A DNA stretch of 56,139 bases from Bacteroides caecigallinarum (GTDB lineage: Bacteria; Bacteroidota; Bacteroidia; Bacteroidales; Bacteroidaceae): NCBI RefSeq assembly GCF_016902295.1, contig NZ_JACJLQ010000024.1, positions 1-56,139 of the forward strand, given 5' to 3'. Below, in pieces: positions 35,597 to 45,493 of the stretch (its first letter is position 1; each line of letters begins with the position of its first letter). A model generated the notes under the pieces. It was given only the letters and a program-made list of their open reading frames with translations, was not told the DNA's origin and did no database searches. The position numbers and the translations under genes are program-made.

Positions 35597-37450
35597 TTAT
35601 TCCTCCATTATTTTTGTGAAAGCGTCAACCAATTCCTGTACTACGAACGGCTGACCTTTAACCTGGTTAAACTGATGTAAATGCAATCCTTCTATCTTCA
35701 TGCGCAGATAGCCTGCGAACTGTCCCATGTTCTGTTCAGCAACAACAATCTTCTTGTACTTGCGAAGAACTTCTTCTGTATTCTTAGGAAGAGGGTTGAT
35801 GAAACGGAAGTGTGCAAGGGCAGCTTTCTTTCCATTGGCATTAAGTGTATCCATGGCAGAATGAAGATGTCCGTATGTTCCACCGAAACCTACAATCAAC
35901 AAATCGGCATCTTCAGCGCCTTCTACCTCCAACAAAGGAAGAGTGTCGGCAATTTTAGCAACCTTCTCGGCGCGCAACTTAGTCATAAGATGATGATTCT
36001 CAGGCTCAGTAGATATTGCTCCGGTCTCGCTACTCTTTTCAAGGCCACCGATACGATGCATAAATCCTTCTGTTCCAGGCTTAGCCCAATAACGGACACC
36101 AGTCTCATAATTACGCAGGAACGGAGTCCAGTATGAAACCATATCAGGGGTTACGTATGGAGGATTTATATCCGGATATTCGTTCAGGTCAGGCAATTTC
36201 CAGGCTGCAGAACCATTTGCAATATATGCATCAGTAAGAAGTATCACAGGAGTCATGTGTTCCAAAGCTACCTTACAAGCTGTATAAGCGGCATCAAAAC
36301 AGTCTGTAGGCGATGATGCGGCAATGACAGGCATCGGGCTCTCACCGTTTCTTCCGAACAATGCCTGCAAAAGGTCTGTCTGTTCAGATTTGGTTGGCAA
36401 ACCAGTAGAAGGACCTCCACGCTGAACATCTACAATAACCAATGGCAACTCTGTTATCACAGCAAGGTTCATAGCCTCACTCTTAAGACAGATACCAGGT
36501 CCTGATGTAGTTGTGACAGCCAATGCTCCCGCAAAGGCAGCTCCTACAGCCGATGCACAACCAGCGATTTCGTCTTCACACTGAACGGTCTTAACTCCAA
36601 GTGACTTGTGTTTTGCAAGTTCGTGAAGAATATCTGTAGCCGGAGTAATAGGATAAGAACCAAGATAAAGCTGAAGTCCCGCTTTCTCTGCAGCAGCTAT
36701 AAGTCCGTATGAAGTAGCCTTATTTCCATTGATATCCATATAGCGGCCGTGAGCTTTCTGATTCTTCGAAGGCACTCTGTAGCTCATGGAAACGGAAGCA
36801 TGTGTATTTGCGCCAAACTGGTAACCGGCATACAATACCTGTACGTTTGCCTCAGCTATTTCGGGTTTCTTGGCAAACTTCTCACGCAAGATTTTCTCAC
36901 CTACTTTTACATCACGCTGAAAAAGCCAACATACCAACCCAAGAGCGAACATGTTCTTAGTACGCAAGATGGATTTATTGTCCAGTCCGCTGTCCTTAAG
37001 ACATTCCTTACACATTGTAGTTATTGAAGCCTCAACAACCTCATTCTTTATTCCCAATTCAGAGAAAGGATTTTCCAACTGAAACTGTGCCTTTTCAAAA
37101 TCACGCTTCGTGAACGAATCTGTGTCTATTATTATCACAGCCTGTGGTTTACAAAACTTATATTGTGTCTTAAGAGCTGCAGGGTTCATTGCAACAAGTA
37201 CATCACACTTATCGCCCGGAGTATATACTTTTCCTGAACCTATATGAACCTGAAAGCCTGAAACACCTGTAAGCGAACCTTGCGGAGCTCGAATATCTGC
37301 CGGATAATCAGGGAATGTACTGATATCATTTCCTTCAGTTGCTGATATATTGGAAAACATATTTCCGGCCAACTGCATACCGTCGCCAGAGTCTCCTGAG
37401 AAGCGTACAACCACTTCATCAATCTCCTTGACTGTCATTTCTTCTGCCAT
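35597..37450 (-). CDS. korA: 2-oxoglutarate:ferredoxin oxidoreductase, fused gamma-alpha subunit
   Basis: The start is set at 37450 (MAEEMTVKEIDEVVVRFSGDSGDG), which gives about 617 residues and fits the usual N-terminus; the 14 codons further upstream look like leader. N-terminal gamma-type domain: VRFSGDSGDGMQLAGNMFSNISATEGNDISTFPDYPADIRAPQGSLTGVSGFQVHIG. Alpha domain: ATSYGLIAAAEKAGLQLYLGSYPITPATDILHELA, TTSGPGICLKSEAMNLAVITELPLVIVDVQRGGPSTGLPTKSEQTDLLQALFG. C-terminal part: DADLLIVGFGGTYGHL. A housekeeping enzyme of anaerobic Bacteroidota central metabolism. Confidence 0.9.
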   Translation of the reverse strand: MAEEMTVKEIDEVVVRFSGDSGDGMQLAGNMFSNISATEGNDISTFPDYPADIRAPQGSLTGVSGFQVHIGSGKVYTPGDKCDVLVAMNPAALKTQYKFCKPQAVIIIDTDSFTKRDFEKAQFQLENPFSELGIKNEVVEASITTMCKECLKDSGLDNKSILRTKNMFALGLVCWLFQRDVKVGEKILREKFAKKPEIAEANVQVLYAGYQFGANTHASVSMSYRVPSKNQKAHGRYMDINGNKATSYGLIAAAEKAGLQLYLGSYPITPATDILHELAKHKSLGVKTVQCEDEIAGCASAVGAAFAGALAVTTTSGPGICLKSEAMNLAVITELPLVIVDVQRGGPSTGLPTKSEQTDLLQALFGRNGESPMPVIAASSPTDCFDAAYTACKVALEHMTPVILLTDAYIANGSAAWKLPDLNEYPDINPPYVTPDMVSYWTPFLRNYETGVRYWAKPGTEGFMHRIGGLEKSSETGAISTEPENHHLMTKLRAEKVAKIADTLPLLEVEGAEDADLLIVGFGGTYGHLHSAMDTLNANGKKAALAHFRFINPLPKNTEEVLRKYKKIVVAEQNMGQFAGYLRMKIEGLHLHQFNQVKGQPFVVQELVDAFTKIMEE

Positions 37451-37471
37451 AATGTTACTATTTATAATTTT

Positions 37472-37479
37472 CAAAAATA
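37472..37479 (-). promoter_or_regulatory. Possible -7 element (TATTTTTG) of korAB
   Basis: A perfect TAnnTTTG on the minus strand, 22 nt upstream of the chosen korA start; a second, imperfect match (CATTTTTG) is at 37490-37497. The first supports the start at 37450, because it lies inside the longer frame. Confidence 0.4.
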
Positions 37480-37577
37480 TTAATGTTTGCAAAAATGAGA
37501 AACTTCTTTCAAAAAAACAATAATATACGTCTATTTTTTTACAAGAAGCAAGGCATTGAGTTTTTTTACATGTAAAT

Positions 37578-37609
37578 TATTGCATAATCAGCAAAAAGAT
37601 GTATTTTTG
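37578..37609 (+). promoter_or_regulatory. Promoter of tRNA-Arg
   Basis: TATTG (37578-37582), 19 nt, TATTTTTG (37602-37609) match the -33/-7 pattern on the plus strand, 31 nt before the mature tRNA 5' end. Confidence 0.6.
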
Positions 37610-37640
37610 CAAAGCGTTAAAAAACGCATGAGCTAAAACC

Positions 37641-37712
37641 GCCCTTGTAGTTCAACGGATAGAATAGAAGTTTCCTAAACTTTAGATAGGGGTTCGATTC
37701 CCCTCGGGGGTA
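37641..37712 (+). tRNA. tRNA-Arg (anticodon CCT)
   Basis: A full cloverleaf can be folded by eye: acceptor GCCCTTG with CGGGGGT (G-U wobbles included), D arm GTTC..GAAT, anticodon stem GAAGT/ACTTT around loop TTCCTAA (anticodon CCT, codon AGG), T arm AGGGG-TTCGATT-CCCCT and discriminator A at 37712. CCA is not encoded. It lies between korA (divergent) and a terminator, and shows no sign of an inserted element. Confidence 0.9.
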
Positions 37713-37755
37713 CAAAAGAAAGTCCAATAAATGAATGCATTCTATAAATGCATAT

Positions 37756-37809
37756 AAAAAGAAGCACAATAATACATTGCGAAATGCATTACTATGTGCT
37801 TCTTTTTTT
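37756..37809. terminator. Bidirectional terminator between tRNA-Arg and kbl
   Basis: AAGAAGCACA (37759-37768) pairs with TGTGCTTCTT (near 37795-37804), with inner pairing of ATGCATT/AATACAT-type segments, A-run before and T-run after. It ends the plus-strand tRNA and the minus-strand kbl transcripts. Confidence 0.8.
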
Positions 37810-37817
37810 ATGCGGTA

Positions 37818-39008
37818 TTATTTTATAACTCCAAGTTCTTTACCTACCTTGATAAAGGCTGCAACAGCTTTATCCAAGTGAGAGCGTTCATGACCTGCAG
37901 ACAACTGTACACGGATACGTGCCTGACCTTTAGGAACAACCGGATAATAGAAACCTGTTACATAAATACCCTCTTCCTGCATGCGTGCCGCAAAATCCTG
38001 AGACAGTTTGGCATCATAAAGCATAACCGCACATATAGCACTCTGAGTTGGTTTGATGTCGAATCCAGCAGCAAGCATCTTCTCGCGGAAGTACGTCACA
38101 TTTTCCATAAGTTTGTCATGAAGGCTGTTACTTTCCTTCAACATCTTGAACATCTCAAGGCTGGCTCCAATAATAGCAGGAGCTACAGAATTTGAGAACA
38201 GATAAGGACGGGAACGCTGACGGAGCATATCTATTATTTCTTTTCTACCTGTAGTGAAACCACCCATAGCGCCACCGAACGCTTTTCCAAGAGTACCGGT
38301 AAAGATATCTACTCTACCATACACACCAAACTGTTCGGCAACACCGTGACCTGTAGGACCTACCACTCCTGCTGAATGTGATTCGTCAACCATAACCAAA
38401 GCATCATATTTCTCCGCCAAGTCACAGATCTTATCCATCGGAGCGACATTACCATCCATTGAGAATACACCATCTGTAGCTATGATACGGAACCTTTGAG
38501 CCTGAGCTTCTTGCAGACAACGCTCCAAATCGGCCATATCCGCATTGGCATATCTGTATCGTTTAGCTTTACACAAACGTACGCCGTCTATAATTGACGC
38601 ATGGTTTAATGAATCCGAAATAATGGCATCTTCTTCGGTCAAAAGAGGTTCGAACAGTCCACCGTTAGCGTCGAAACATGCCGCATAAAGAATTGTATCT
38701 TCTGTCTTGAAATAATCTGATATAGCCGCTTCGAGCTGTTTATGCAAATCCTGCGTTCCACAAATAAAACGTACTGAAGACATACCATAACCATGGCTGT
38801 CCATAGCCGATTTTGCAGCTTCAATCAAACGCTTATTGTCCGATAGTCCCAAATAGTTATTGGCACAAAAGTTGAGAACATCTTCGCCTGCATTCACTTT
38901 AATATCGGCACGTTGTGGAGTAGTGATAATTCTTTCGTTCTTGTATAAACCGGCAGTTTCAATGTTTACAAGTTCATCTGCCAGAAATTTCTGAAATTTT
39001 CCGTACAT
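37818..39008 (-). CDS. kbl: Glycine C-acetyltransferase (2-amino-3-ketobutyrate CoA ligase)
   Basis: 396 residues, the usual length. A fold-type I PLP enzyme: NFCANNYLGLSDNKRLIEAAKSAMDSHGYGMSSVRFICGTQDLHKQLEAAISDYFKTEDTILYAACFDANGG, VMVDESHSAGVVGPTGHGVAEQFG, and Lys242 in FTGTLGKAFGGAMGGF as the Schiff-base lysine. It cleaves 2-amino-3-ketobutyrate with CoA to glycine and acetyl-CoA. It is divergent from the threonine dehydrogenase gene, 194 nt away, which supplies its substrate. Confidence 0.92.
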   Translation of the reverse strand: MYGKFQKFLADELVNIETAGLYKNERIITTPQRADIKVNAGEDVLNFCANNYLGLSDNKRLIEAAKSAMDSHGYGMSSVRFICGTQDLHKQLEAAISDYFKTEDTILYAACFDANGGLFEPLLTEEDAIISDSLNHASIIDGVRLCKAKRYRYANADMADLERCLQEAQAQRFRIIATDGVFSMDGNVAPMDKICDLAEKYDALVMVDESHSAGVVGPTGHGVAEQFGVYGRVDIFTGTLGKAFGGAMGGFTTGRKEIIDMLRQRSRPYLFSNSVAPAIIGASLEMFKMLKESNSLHDKLMENVTYFREKMLAAGFDIKPTQSAICAVMLYDAKLSQDFAARMQEEGIYVTGFYYPVVPKGQARIRVQLSAGHERSHLDKAVAAFIKVGKELGVIK

Positions 39009-39159
39009 AATATTTTTTTATGAGGTTAATAAATAATACTTTAAATGAGAATATATCATTAAGGTATAACATAATAAGTATCATGCCAAAGTTCCGATTT
39101 TTTTTTTGAATTTCAGTATTTATTACGCATATTTTTTTCATATTTATTTGAACAATAAA

Positions 39160-39167
39160 TATCTTTG
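39160..39167 (+). promoter_or_regulatory. -7 element (TATCTTTG) of the threonine dehydrogenase gene
   Basis: A perfect TAnnTTTG, 35 nt before the ATG. The usual -33 position has only a T-run. The 194-nt divergent gap with kbl otherwise shows nothing special. Confidence 0.5.
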
Positions 39168-39202
39168 TAACATATAAAGATTAACCCAAACTAAATGCAA
39201 TT

Positions 39203-40156
39203 ATGAAAAATATCCTTATTATCGGTTCTACCGGCCAGATAGGCTCAGAACTTACCATGAAACTTCGAGGAATGTACAACGGCAACATCGTGGCTGGCTA
39301 CATACCGGGTGCTGAACCAAATGAAACAATCAAAGAATCCGGACCATGCACAATAGTTGACATCACTAATGAACAACAAATAGCGGAAACAGTCTCAAAG
39401 TACAAGATTGATACTATCTATAATCTCGCGGCACTACTCTCTGCTGTCGCAGAAGCTAAGCCTCAGCTTGCATGGAAAATCGGCATAGGTGGACTTTTCA
39501 ACGTCCTGGAAGTAGCAAGAACTATGAATTGCGCAGTATTTACTCCAAGTTCTATCGGCGTGTTTGGTGACAATACACCAAAAGATAAAACACCTCAGGA
39601 CACAATCCGCAGCCCAAGAACCATGTATGGTGTAACAAAAGTTTCAGGCGAATTGCTAAGCGATTATTATTATATCAGATTTGGTGTAGATACCCGTTCT
39701 GTAAGATTTCCCGGACTGATATCATACGTAACTCCACCGGGAGGCGGCACTACCGACTATGCTGTAGATATCTACTATTCAGCAGCCAAAGGAGAAAAAT
39801 TTGAATGCCCTATAGCCAAAGGCACATTCATGGATATGATGTATATGCCTGACGCTCTACGTGCCGCCATAGAAATCATGGAAGCGGACCCAAGCAAGTT
39901 CATTCACCGTAACTCATTCAATATTGCTTCAATGAGCTTTGATCCGGAAATAATATATAACAAGATAAAAGAATATGAGCCGGACTTCAAGATGGAATAT
40001 AAAGTAGATCCTCTAAGACAGGTTATTGCGGAATCATGGCCTAATTCGCTTGATGATACTTGCGCTCGGGAAGAATGGGGCTGGAAACCGGAATATGATC
40101 TCGACTCCATGACACGCGACATGCTTGCCAAGTTGAAGGAGAAGTTCGGGAAGTAG
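39203..40156 (+). CDS. tdh: L-threonine 3-dehydrogenase, SDR/epimerase-like type
   Basis: 317 residues. An extended SDR: NAD-binding GSTGQIGSELTMKL at the N-terminus, NLAALLSAVAEAKPQLAWKIGIGGLFNVLEVAR, catalytic Ser/Thr in PSSIGVFGDNTP, and YGVTKVSGE giving the YxxxK pair. The sequence IRSPRTMYGVTKVSGELLSDYYYIRFGVDTRSVRFPGLISYVTPPGGGTTDYAVDIYY is typical of the short-chain type threonine dehydrogenase, different from the zinc-dependent enzyme of E. coli. The divergent kbl neighbour supports the call. The symbol is used functionally. Confidence 0.85.
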   Translation: MKNILIIGSTGQIGSELTMKLRGMYNGNIVAGYIPGAEPNETIKESGPCTIVDITNEQQIAETVSKYKIDTIYNLAALLSAVAEAKPQLAWKIGIGGLFNVLEVARTMNCAVFTPSSIGVFGDNTPKDKTPQDTIRSPRTMYGVTKVSGELLSDYYYIRFGVDTRSVRFPGLISYVTPPGGGTTDYAVDIYYSAAKGEKFECPIAKGTFMDMMYMPDALRAAIEIMEADPSKFIHRNSFNIASMSFDPEIIYNKIKEYEPDFKMEYKVDPLRQVIAESWPNSLDDTCAREEWGWKPEYDLDSMTRDMLAKLKEKFGK

Positions 40157-40157
40157 T

Positions 40158-40199
40158 AAAAAAAATCCCGGCCGCATAAGAACGGTCGGGATTTTTTTT
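40158..40199. terminator. Bidirectional terminator between tdh and secDF
   Basis: ATCCCGGCCG pairs with CGGTCGGGAT (one mismatch position) around an 8-nt loop, with eight As before and eight Ts after. It is shared by the two convergent genes. Confidence 0.85.
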
Positions 40200-40216
40200 G
40201 TTATATCAATCTATGA

Positions 40217-43189
40217 TTAAGCTTTCTTTTCGCCTTCAGGCATCTTGTTACCCATAGTAAGGTAAGCAACAGGAGAAGCCACGAACAACGAAGAAAGTGT
40301 ACCGATTACAACACCGAGAATCATAGCGAACGCGAAGCTGCGGATGCTGTCACCACCAAGAATCAGGATACTCAACAATACGATAAGTGTACTGAGTGAA
40401 GTATTGATTGTACGGCTAAGTGTTGTATTCAGTGAGTCATTGAACAACTGCATACGGTTACGCTGTGGATAGAGTCCGAAGAACTCACGCACACGGTCGA
40501 AGATAACCACCTTATCGTTGATAGAGTAACCGATAGCTGTCAGGATTGCTCCGATGAATGTCTGGTCAATTTCAAGTGAGAACGGCAGGATTCCATGGAA
40601 CAATGAGTAAGCACCGATAATGAACAATGTATCTATTGTCAATGCCACAGTAGCACCGATACTGAATGCGATATTGTTGAATCGGATAAGGATGTAAAGA
40701 CCGATTGCTATAAGAGCGAATACTACTGACCAGATAGCTGAAGTCTTGATATCGTCAGCCACACTAGGACCTACCTTCTGAGAACTGATGATAGAACCAC
40801 CTGTACGATTATCGCGGTCGATGAAGATTTCAAGAGTTGTACCTTCGCCAAGCAAGTTGCCTTCTTTCAAAGATTCGTAAAGGAATGCTTCGATTTCAGC
40901 GTCGATAGTTGGAGAGTCTTCTTCGATACGGTAGTTTGTAGTCACACGGATAGTCTTACCGTCAGTACCAAGAGCGATAGCCTGTACGTTAGCGTCACCA
41001 ACTTTTGGCTGAAGGAGGTTACGTACTGTTTCAGGCTGAACAACCTGTTCGAACTGAACTACAAAGTTACGTCCACCTGTGAAGTCGATACTCTGTGCAA
41101 GACCACGAACGAAGAATGAGATGATACATACTACAATAACGATACCCCAAACAGTGAATGATTTCTTGGTTGCACCCATGAAGTTGTAGTGTACATTCTG
41201 CATCAGGTTCTTAGAAATACCAGTTGTGAATGTAAGGTTCAACCATTTGTCCTTGTTCATATAGTGTTCGTAAACAACACGAGTCAGGAACACTGCAGTG
41301 AAGAACGAACAGAGGATACCGATAATCAATGTAGTGGCGAAACCACGGATAGGACCTGTACCGAAGTTGAACAGGATGATACCTGTGATGATAGAAGTCA
41401 AGTTAGAGTCGAAGATAGCCGAGAACGCATTTGAGTAACCTTCAGACAATGCCTGACGAGTACCCTTACCAGCGCGAAGCTCTTCTTTAGTACGTTCATA
41501 GATAAGCACGTTGGCATCCACAGCCATACCGAGTGACAATACCATACCGGCAATTCCTGACATAGTAAGTGCAGCATGGAATGAAGTCAAGATACCAAGT
41601 GTGAAGAAGAAGTTTACGAACAATGCGAGATTGGCAATCATACCAGGTATGAAGCCGTACATTACGCACATGTAAACCATAAGTACAATCAAGGCAACGA
41701 TGAATGACATGATACCCTGGTTGATAGATTCCTGACCAAGAGACGGACCTACGATGTCTTCCTGTACGATACGTGCAGGAGCCGGCATCTTACCAGACTT
41801 CAATACATTAGCCAAGTCTTTTGTAACTTCAGGAGTAAAGTTTCCAGTAATCTGTGAGTTACCGCCGGTGATTTCACCGTTTACGCGTGGAGCACTGTAA
41901 ACATATCCGTCAAGTACGATAGCTATTTCACGGCCGATATTCTGTTTTGTAAGGACTGCCCAACGACGAGAACCTTCAGTGTTCATTGACATACTTACGC
42001 ATGGCTTGTTGAACTGGTCGAACTCATCGCGCGCATTTACGATAACGTCACCTTCAAGTGGAGCACGTCCGTTACGCTGAGTTGACTTGATAGCATAAAG
42101 TTCGAATATACGGCCAGTCTTATCCATATCCGAAGCCTTAACGCCCCACATAAGTTTCAGGTCGCGAGGAAGTATATCCTTCACTTCCTTCATATTCAAT
42201 ACCTTATTAATCTGGATAGTATCATTATAGTCGGCATAACCTACGATACAGCCAACACCGCTCTGGTTCAACTGAAGAACAGACAACAAAGGATGTTCCT
42301 TCTTCAACTGTTCCATATCAACCTTAGCTTCAGCAGTCTCACCCTTTAATGCTGCTGTAAGGCTGTCTTTTGCAGAGACCTCAGCTTTAGCATCTTCCTT
42401 AACTTCTACAGAATCTGTAGTTTCTGAAACTGAAAGGATGTTGCGAGCACGATTGTCGGCAGAAGCCAATACAGGAACTATATCCTTAGCTTCGTATGTT
42501 TCCCAAAACTCAAGATTTGCTGAACCCTGAAGAAGTTTTCTGACACGTTCAGGTTCCTTGATACCAGGTAGCTCAACCATGATACGTCCCATTTTACCTT
42601 CAAGAGTCTGGATGTTAGGCTGAACAACACCGAAACGGTCGATACGAGTACGCAATACGTTATATGAATTTTCTACAGCAGCCTTCACTTCTTCACGTAA
42701 AGCAGCTTCTACTTCAGCGTCAGTACTACGAGTATTAACTTTGTCTTTCAATTGCTGAGTCGCAAAGATTTCAGCCAATTTACCTTCAGGAGCCTGTTTC
42801 TTATATTCTCTTACGAACAATGTGATAAAATCTTCCTGGCTTGTGACCTGCTGTTTTGCAGCTTCTGCCACTGCAGCATTGAAAGCCTCGTCAGGCTTAT
42901 TGTCGGCAAGTGTTCTCACTACATCAGGAACAGACACTTCAAGAATGACGTTCATACCACCCTTCAGGTCAAGACCCAAACCAATCTCCATCTCACGGCA
43001 GTCTTTCAGCGAATAAACTCCCAACCAAACCTTCTCATTCTGCATAGAATCAAGGTAATGTGCAACACCTTTCGGATCCTGTTCCGCAAGTTTCATGTGG
43101 TGACGAGTCACGAACGAGAACGACAGGTAAAAAGCACATGCAAGAGTCAATAATAACGCAAAGACCTTTACAAATCCTTTGTTTTGCAT
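40217..43189 (-). CDS. secDF: Protein translocase subunit SecDF (fused)
   Basis: 990 residues, the SecD-SecF fusion found across Bacteroidota. SecD part: N-terminal membrane helix, DLKGGMNVILEVSVPDVVRTL, the FGVVQPNIQTLEGKMGRIMVELPGIKEPERVRKLLQGSANLEFWET block, and TM helices with IAGMVLSLGMAVDANVLIYERTKEEL. SecF part begins near 660 (FMGATKKSFTVWGIVIVVC) with SIDFTGGRNFVVQFE and AIGYSINDKVVIFDRVREFF. It uses the proton gradient to help export through SecYEG. An acidic, Lys-rich insertion (DSVEVKEDAKAEVSAKDSLTAALKGETAEAKVDMEQLKKEHP) sits in the SecD periplasmic domain. Confidence 0.95.
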   Translation of the reverse strand: MQNKGFVKVFALLLTLACAFYLSFSFVTRHHMKLAEQDPKGVAHYLDSMQNEKVWLGVYSLKDCREMEIGLGLDLKGGMNVILEVSVPDVVRTLADNKPDEAFNAAVAEAAKQQVTSQEDFITLFVREYKKQAPEGKLAEIFATQQLKDKVNTRSTDAEVEAALREEVKAAVENSYNVLRTRIDRFGVVQPNIQTLEGKMGRIMVELPGIKEPERVRKLLQGSANLEFWETYEAKDIVPVLASADNRARNILSVSETTDSVEVKEDAKAEVSAKDSLTAALKGETAEAKVDMEQLKKEHPLLSVLQLNQSGVGCIVGYADYNDTIQINKVLNMKEVKDILPRDLKLMWGVKASDMDKTGRIFELYAIKSTQRNGRAPLEGDVIVNARDEFDQFNKPCVSMSMNTEGSRRWAVLTKQNIGREIAIVLDGYVYSAPRVNGEITGGNSQITGNFTPEVTKDLANVLKSGKMPAPARIVQEDIVGPSLGQESINQGIMSFIVALIVLMVYMCVMYGFIPGMIANLALFVNFFFTLGILTSFHAALTMSGIAGMVLSLGMAVDANVLIYERTKEELRAGKGTRQALSEGYSNAFSAIFDSNLTSIITGIILFNFGTGPIRGFATTLIIGILCSFFTAVFLTRVVYEHYMNKDKWLNLTFTTGISKNLMQNVHYNFMGATKKSFTVWGIVIVVCIISFFVRGLAQSIDFTGGRNFVVQFEQVVQPETVRNLLQPKVGDANVQAIALGTDGKTIRVTTNYRIEEDSPTIDAEIEAFLYESLKEGNLLGEGTTLEIFIDRDNRTGGSIISSQKVGPSVADDIKTSAIWSVVFALIAIGLYILIRFNNIAFSIGATVALTIDTLFIIGAYSLFHGILPFSLEIDQTFIGAILTAIGYSINDKVVIFDRVREFFGLYPQRNRMQLFNDSLNTTLSRTINTSLSTLIVLLSILILGGDSIRSFAFAMILGVVIGTLSSLFVASPVAYLTMGNKMPEGEKKA

Positions 43190-43244
43190 GATAGTTTAAT
43201 TTATTTTATTTTACTTTTTAATTAGATACGTTTTTTCAAGGTTG

Positions 43245-43252
43245 CAAATATA
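43245..43252 (-). promoter_or_regulatory. -7 element (TATATTTG) of secDF
   Basis: A perfect TAnnTTTG on the minus strand, 55 nt before the secDF start codon. No clear -33 TTTG. Confidence 0.5.
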
Positions 43253-43305
43253 GCTTTTTTTTCTGTTTATAACTGAAAGAATACTGATATTTTGATAAAT
43301 ATGAA

Positions 43306-43343
43306 CAAAAAAGGTCGCAAAAACGTTATTTTACGACCTTTTT
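43306..43343 (-). terminator. Terminator downstream of the M3 peptidase gene
   Basis: AAGGTCG (43311-43317) pairs with CGACCTT (43334-43340) with A-runs and T-runs on the two sides. On the minus strand it follows the peptidase stop at 43366 by about 25 nt. Confidence 0.7.
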
Positions 43344-43365
43344 ATAATCTGTCATTAATTTGAAT

Positions 43366-45459
43366 TTACTTTAAACCTCTGTTTTTCAGCATAGGTTCGA
43401 TACTTGGTTCCTGTCCGCGGAACGTTACGTAAAGTTTCATCGGATCGTCCGAACCACCCTTTTCAAGAATATTCTTACGGAATGCGGTTGCAGTGGCCTG
43501 ATCGAACAGGCCTTTTTCCTCGAATGCGCTGAAAGCGTCGGCATCAAGTCTTTCCGCCCACAGATAAGCATAATATCCTGCCGCATAACCACCGATGATA
43601 TGATTAAAGTATGTAGCACGATAGCGAGGTGCAATCTGTGAAATAAGGCCAAGTTTATCCATTACCTGTTTTTCATATTCCATTACGTCAAGACCTTCTG
43701 TAGATGTCAGCATGTGGAATTCCATATCAAGAATAGCTGCAGCCAGAAGTTCAGTAGTCATAAATCCACTGTTGAACAGTGCCTGGTTTTCTATTTTGGC
43801 GATGAGTTCGTCCGAGATAGCTTCTCTTGTCTGATAATGTTTTGCATATACTTTCATCACTTCAGGCGCTACAGTCCAGTGTTCCATAATCTGCGAAGGC
43901 AATTCCACGAAGTCACGTGCTACGGATGTACCCGAAACGCCAAGATATTTACACTGTGAAAGCATCCCGTGGAGAGCATGTCCGAATTCATGGAACATCG
44001 TACGCGCTTCGTCTATAGACAACAAAGAAGGAACATCGCCTACAGGTTTTGTAAAGCTTCCCACATTATATATAAGAGGACGTACACCTTCTTTCTGCTC
44101 GCGGAAGTTACTCATCCACGCACCGCTTCTCTTACTTGCGCGAGGCATAAAGTCCGAATAGAATACTCCGAGATATGAGCCGTCGGCATCATTTACTATA
44201 TAAGTTTCTACATCTTTATTATATACAGAGATAGAATCAACTTTAGTAAGAGTTATTCCATACAGTTTGTTAACCACATAGAATAATCCGTTTCTCACAT
44301 CGTCCTGGCTGAAATATGGTTTGATTTCATCTTCGTTCATATCATATTTCTCCTGACGCAGTTTTTCAGCGTAATACCACCAGTCCCATGCTTCAAGCTT
44401 CTCGCCTTTTCCTTCCTTATCCATAATCTTCTGCAATTCAGCAGCCTCGACCTTGGCATTCTTAATTGAATATTTCCAAAGTTCATTCAGGAAGTTCATC
44501 ACATTATCCGTAGTCTTTGCCATATTGTTCTGCAAAACATACTGAGCATAGTTCTCAAAGCCCATCAGTTTAGCCTTTTCAAGACGTAAAGTCAGGATTT
44601 GTTTCAATACTTCCTTATTATCGTTTGCATCACCATTGTTACCCATATTGGTATATGCAAGATACATTTTCTTTCTCAACTCACGATTCTGAGCATACTG
44701 CAGGAATGGAGTTCTGCTTGAAGCCTGAAGAGTGAAAAGCCACTTTCCGTCCATTCCGTTTGCCTTAGCCTCAGTAGCCGCGCCAGCCACAACAGATTCA
44801 GGAAGTCCGGCCAGGTCAGCTTCATTGTCAATAACCAACTGGAATGCATTGTTCTCAGCCAATACATGGTTACCGAATTCAATTGATAGAGTTGAAAGTT
44901 TTCTGTTTATCTCGCGAAGTTTTTCCTGACTTTCAGCATCAAGAGATGCTCCAGACGATACAAATCTCTTATAATATTTGTCAAGAAGATAATGTTGTTC
45001 AGTTGTGAGCTGTATTTCCCCATTAGCTTCCTGCTCGTGTACAGCAGCCACACGCTTATACAGCTCCATATTCAGATAGATATTATCATCGTGAGCTGAA
45101 AGGACAGGAGCCATTTTCTCCTCAAGAGCCATAAGTCCATCGTTAGTATCCGCCTCAGTCAAAGCGTAAAATACACCGGCCACTCTTGCCAGAATTTCAC
45201 CACTGTTGTCGAGCGCTACAATGGTATTTTCGAATGTAGGAGCCGCAGGGTTCTCTACAATAGCCTTAATTTCAGCATTCTGCTGATCGATACCATTCAT
45301 AAAAGCCGGTTCATAATGTTCCAACTTAATTTTGTTGAAATCAGGAGTTCCGTATGGAGTCTGGAACTCAGTCATAAACGGATTGAAATCATCCGCCTTT
45401 TGCTGGCCACATGCACATACCATGCCGCCCAAAGCCAAAGCCATCATTACTTGTTTCAT
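43366..45459 (-). CDS. dcp: M3-family metallopeptidase, peptidyl-dipeptidase Dcp-like lipoprotein
   Basis: The start is set at 45459 (MKQVMMALALGGMVCACGQQ), giving 697 residues with lipobox CAC and a normal signal peptide; the 24 upstream codons in the longer frame are repeat-like DNA. Motifs: NPFMTEFQTPYGTPDFNKIKLEHYEPAF (typical start of Dcp), the zinc site FHEFGHALHGMLSQCKYLGVSGTSVARDFVELPSQIMEHW, with HEFGH at about 490-494 and the downstream Glu ligand, and FNHIIGGYAAGYYAYLWAERLDADAF near the C-terminus. It removes dipeptides from peptide C-termini in the periplasm. It follows the endonuclease/exonuclease-fold gene by about 96 nt and may be co-transcribed. Confidence 0.9.
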   Translation of the reverse strand: MKQVMMALALGGMVCACGQQKADDFNPFMTEFQTPYGTPDFNKIKLEHYEPAFMNGIDQQNAEIKAIVENPAAPTFENTIVALDNSGEILARVAGVFYALTEADTNDGLMALEEKMAPVLSAHDDNIYLNMELYKRVAAVHEQEANGEIQLTTEQHYLLDKYYKRFVSSGASLDAESQEKLREINRKLSTLSIEFGNHVLAENNAFQLVIDNEADLAGLPESVVAGAATEAKANGMDGKWLFTLQASSRTPFLQYAQNRELRKKMYLAYTNMGNNGDANDNKEVLKQILTLRLEKAKLMGFENYAQYVLQNNMAKTTDNVMNFLNELWKYSIKNAKVEAAELQKIMDKEGKGEKLEAWDWWYYAEKLRQEKYDMNEDEIKPYFSQDDVRNGLFYVVNKLYGITLTKVDSISVYNKDVETYIVNDADGSYLGVFYSDFMPRASKRSGAWMSNFREQKEGVRPLIYNVGSFTKPVGDVPSLLSIDEARTMFHEFGHALHGMLSQCKYLGVSGTSVARDFVELPSQIMEHWTVAPEVMKVYAKHYQTREAISDELIAKIENQALFNSGFMTTELLAAAILDMEFHMLTSTEGLDVMEYEKQVMDKLGLISQIAPRYRATYFNHIIGGYAAGYYAYLWAERLDADAFSAFEEKGLFDQATATAFRKNILEKGGSDDPMKLYVTFRGQEPSIEPMLKNRGLK

Positions 45460-45493
45460 ATATTTTTGAGTTTTTGAGTTATTAAGTTTGTGA

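Noticed and set aside
37641..37712. tRNA-Arg as an integration site
   Set aside because: The tRNA is complete and flanked by core genes; no partial second copy is visible in the window.
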